Shown here in pieces: positions 4,953-5,008 of a stretch of 5,008 nt of DNA. The stretch lies in contig DASTMZ010000113.1 of assembly GCA_035713725.1 (NCBI GenBank), positions 1-5,008 on the forward strand. The letters are read 5' to 3'. The first letter of the stretch is position 1. Each line of letters opens with the position of its first letter. The notes below the pieces were generated by a model. The model was not told where the DNA came from and made no database searches. It worked only from the letters and a program-made list of their open reading frames with translations. A program made the translations under genes and the position numbers. Source of the DNA: DASQPR01 sp035713725 (GTDB lineage: Bacteria > Actinomycetota > Actinomycetes > Mycobacteriales > Micromonosporaceae).

Positions 4953-5008
4953 GGCCGTGACGCGGGCGCTGTCGATCGACGTCGCACTGTCGGCTCGGTC
5001 AATCTCGG

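Overview
The window reads as chromosomal DNA from a high-GC actinobacterium (Actinomycetota). Evidence: strong G/C bias at third codon positions, many GTG starts in reach, an actinobacterial type of LacI regulator, a stand-alone RsbW-like ATP-binding protein, and a DUF3618 membrane protein, a family found mainly in actinobacteria. The genus cannot be fixed from this sequence. No tRNA, rRNA, CRISPR array, insertion sequence or phage gene was seen.

Layout. (1) Positions 1-1422, minus strand: a lipoprotein solute-binding protein of a carbohydrate-type ABC importer, followed by a perfect 10-bp GC hairpin at the left edge. (2) Positions 1423-1724: a gene-free divergent region of about 300 bp. It carries a candidate promoter for the binding protein (minus), a candidate leaderless promoter for the regulator (plus), a LacI-type operator overlapping the latter, and a 10-bp direct repeat. 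(3) Positions 1725-2777, plus: a LacI-family repressor. (4) Positions 2778-2925: a leader with a sigma-B/F-like promoter and a 13-bp palindrome. (5) Positions 2926-3426, plus: an RsbW/SpoIIAB-like HATPase. (6) Positions 3488-4279, plus: a class I SAM-dependent methyltransferase. (7) Positions 4280-4361: a short convergent gap with three small palindromes. (8) Positions 4362-4952, minus: a DUF3618 protein with an Ala/Arg-rich heptad-repeat coiled coil and one membrane segment; its reading frame stays open to the right edge.

How the parts fit. The binding protein and the divergent LacI regulator form a typical sugar-uptake module; the permease and any catabolic genes would lie left of position 1. 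The operator lies where bound LacI would block its own promoter, so autorepression is the simplest reading. The HATPase gene is preceded by a promoter resembling those of alternative stress sigma factors, which fits a partner-switching (anti-sigma) role, but no sigma factor or anti-anti-sigma gene is present to confirm it. The methyltransferase may be co-transcribed with the HATPase or have its own leaderless start. I found no convincing new multi-gene system; the points of most interest are regulatory.
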